NCBI GenBank assembly: GCA_963668115.1
Contig: OY764147.1
Span: 1,550,001 to 1,614,000 of the forward strand
Direction: 5' to 3'
DNA length: 64,000 bases
Origin: Plut-88900 sp963668115
GTDB taxonomy: Bacteria > Chloroflexota > Dehalococcoidia > Plut-88900
Positions 63,448 through 64,000 of this stretch are shown in pieces. A program made the position numbers and the translations under genes. The notes beneath the pieces were generated by a model. That model had not been told where the DNA came from. It saw only the letters and a program-made list of their open reading frames with translations, and made no database searches. Each line of letters opens with the position of its first letter. Positions within the stretch are counted from its first letter, which is position 1.

Positions 63448-63927
63448 ATGGACCACGATGGAAGAGAGGCCTTCGGGAGCTGGTATGAGGACTACCAGGT
63501 CGGGGACATATACAAGCATTGGCCGGGTCGGACGGTGAACGAGTACGACGACACACTGTTCAGCATGATCACGATGAACCATGCGCCGCTGCACATCGAC
63601 GAGCACTACATGTCGGGGAGCCAGTTCGGGCAAAGGCTGGTGAACGGGCTTTTCGTTATCAGCCTGGTGGTCGGGATGACGGTAAGGGAGATAAGCGGGA
63701 AGGCGATAGCGAACCTGGAATACGAGAGCGTCAAGCACCTGGGGCCGACCTTCCACGGCGACACTATCTATGCGGAGACGGAGATACTGGAGAAGAGGGA
63801 GTCGAGGAGCAAGAACGACCGGGGAATCCTGTATGTCGAGACGCGGGCGTGGAACCAGAAGGATGAAATTATCCTGACGCTGAGGCGTCGGGTGATGATA
63901 CCGAAGAGAGGGAATGGGTCTTCCTAA
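63448..63927 (+). CDS. MaoC-like (R)-enoyl-CoA hydratase/dehydratase
   Basis: 159 residues, single hot-dog domain. HWPGRTVNEYDDTLFSMITM and NHAPLHIDEHYMSGSQFGQR form the hydratase motif (Asn/His-x-Asp-x-x), GDTIYAETEILEKRESRSKN follows. Works on enoyl-CoA made by the acyl-CoA dehydrogenase just upstream (31-nt gap). CAGGAGAG precedes ATG. Confidence 0.9.
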   Translation: MDHDGREAFGSWYEDYQVGDIYKHWPGRTVNEYDDTLFSMITMNHAPLHIDEHYMSGSQFGQRLVNGLFVISLVVGMTVREISGKAIANLEYESVKHLGPTFHGDTIYAETEILEKRESRSKNDRGILYVETRAWNQKDEIILTLRRRVMIPKRGNGSS

Positions 63928-64000
63928 CGGGCGAATTCCCGCTGCACCAACCAGGTTGTAATGCCCGCAATCCCCCACCCATACACCACATCCATAGCGT

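Overview
The window looks like one chromosomal segment of a Chloroflexota bacterium, most likely of the SAR202/Dehalococcoidia type. I infer this from gene content: many amidohydrolases, LLM flavin oxidoreductases, a CaiB/BaiF CoA transferase, a DAO-type FAD oxidase, RidA pairs, UGSC selenoproteins, and GC-rich genes separated by short palindromic intergenic repeats. No marker gene proves the taxon. The left third is visibly more AT-rich than the rest.

Region 1 (1-8456) is a defence-type island, almost all on the minus strand. A type III-like restriction helicase/nuclease runs off the left edge. Next to it lies a five-gene run: phosphoribosyltransferase-like protein, ORC/CDC6-like AAA ATPase, an unknown protein, an N6-adenine DNA methyltransferase and dUTPase. 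Every gene here except dUTPase carries one or two inactivating lesions (in-frame TGA, TAG or TAA, or a 1-nt frameshift at a homopolymer), while the rest of each frame still reads as good protein. This is either a freshly inactivated island or a stretch of poor sequence. The MTase start and the unknown protein are visible only once these lesions are read through.

Region 2 (8457-19281) is a small-molecule scavenging locus: two amidohydrolases, a complete branched-chain-type ABC importer (livF, livG, livM, livH and a lipoprotein binding protein) and an LLM oxidoreductase. A roughly 140-nt element occurs once on each side of it. Both copies keep the same promoter-like sequence and two hairpins, so it looks like a small RNA or an ordered repeat.

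Region 3 (19282-29514) is housekeeping and redox: a ferritin-like diiron protein, a methyltransferase, a saccharopine dehydrogenase-like protein with an MFS carrier, sucCD, tRNA-Ala(GGC), two overlapping RidA genes, and a DsbA/FrnE-like protein whose active site reads UPWC with the U encoded by TGA.

Region 4 (29515-47025) is mosaic. It has an intact IS5-family element inside an interspersed repeat with a 5-bp target duplication, an isolated phage terminase, a HEPN-like protein, MFS, XdhC and MobA-like genes, DUF2335 and other small membrane genes, CaiB/BaiF, DAO, a class IV aminotransferase, ornithine cyclodeaminase-like and SirB1-like genes, and a solitary PD-(D/E)XK nuclease.

Region 5 (47138-57482) centres on UGSC selenoproteins. 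There are two UGSC genes, each with an in-frame TGA followed at identical spacing by a GTGC/GCAC hairpin, and three paralogues of a roughly 346-residue protein with two conserved cysteines, one directly upstream of the first UGSC gene. LLM oxidoreductase, ureohydrolase, SDR and Cas4-like nuclease genes lie among them. I regard this as the best candidate for a poorly described enzyme system.

Region 6 (57559-63927) is an arginine operon (argJ, argB, argD, argG) followed by an acyl-CoA dehydrogenase and a MaoC-like hydratase.
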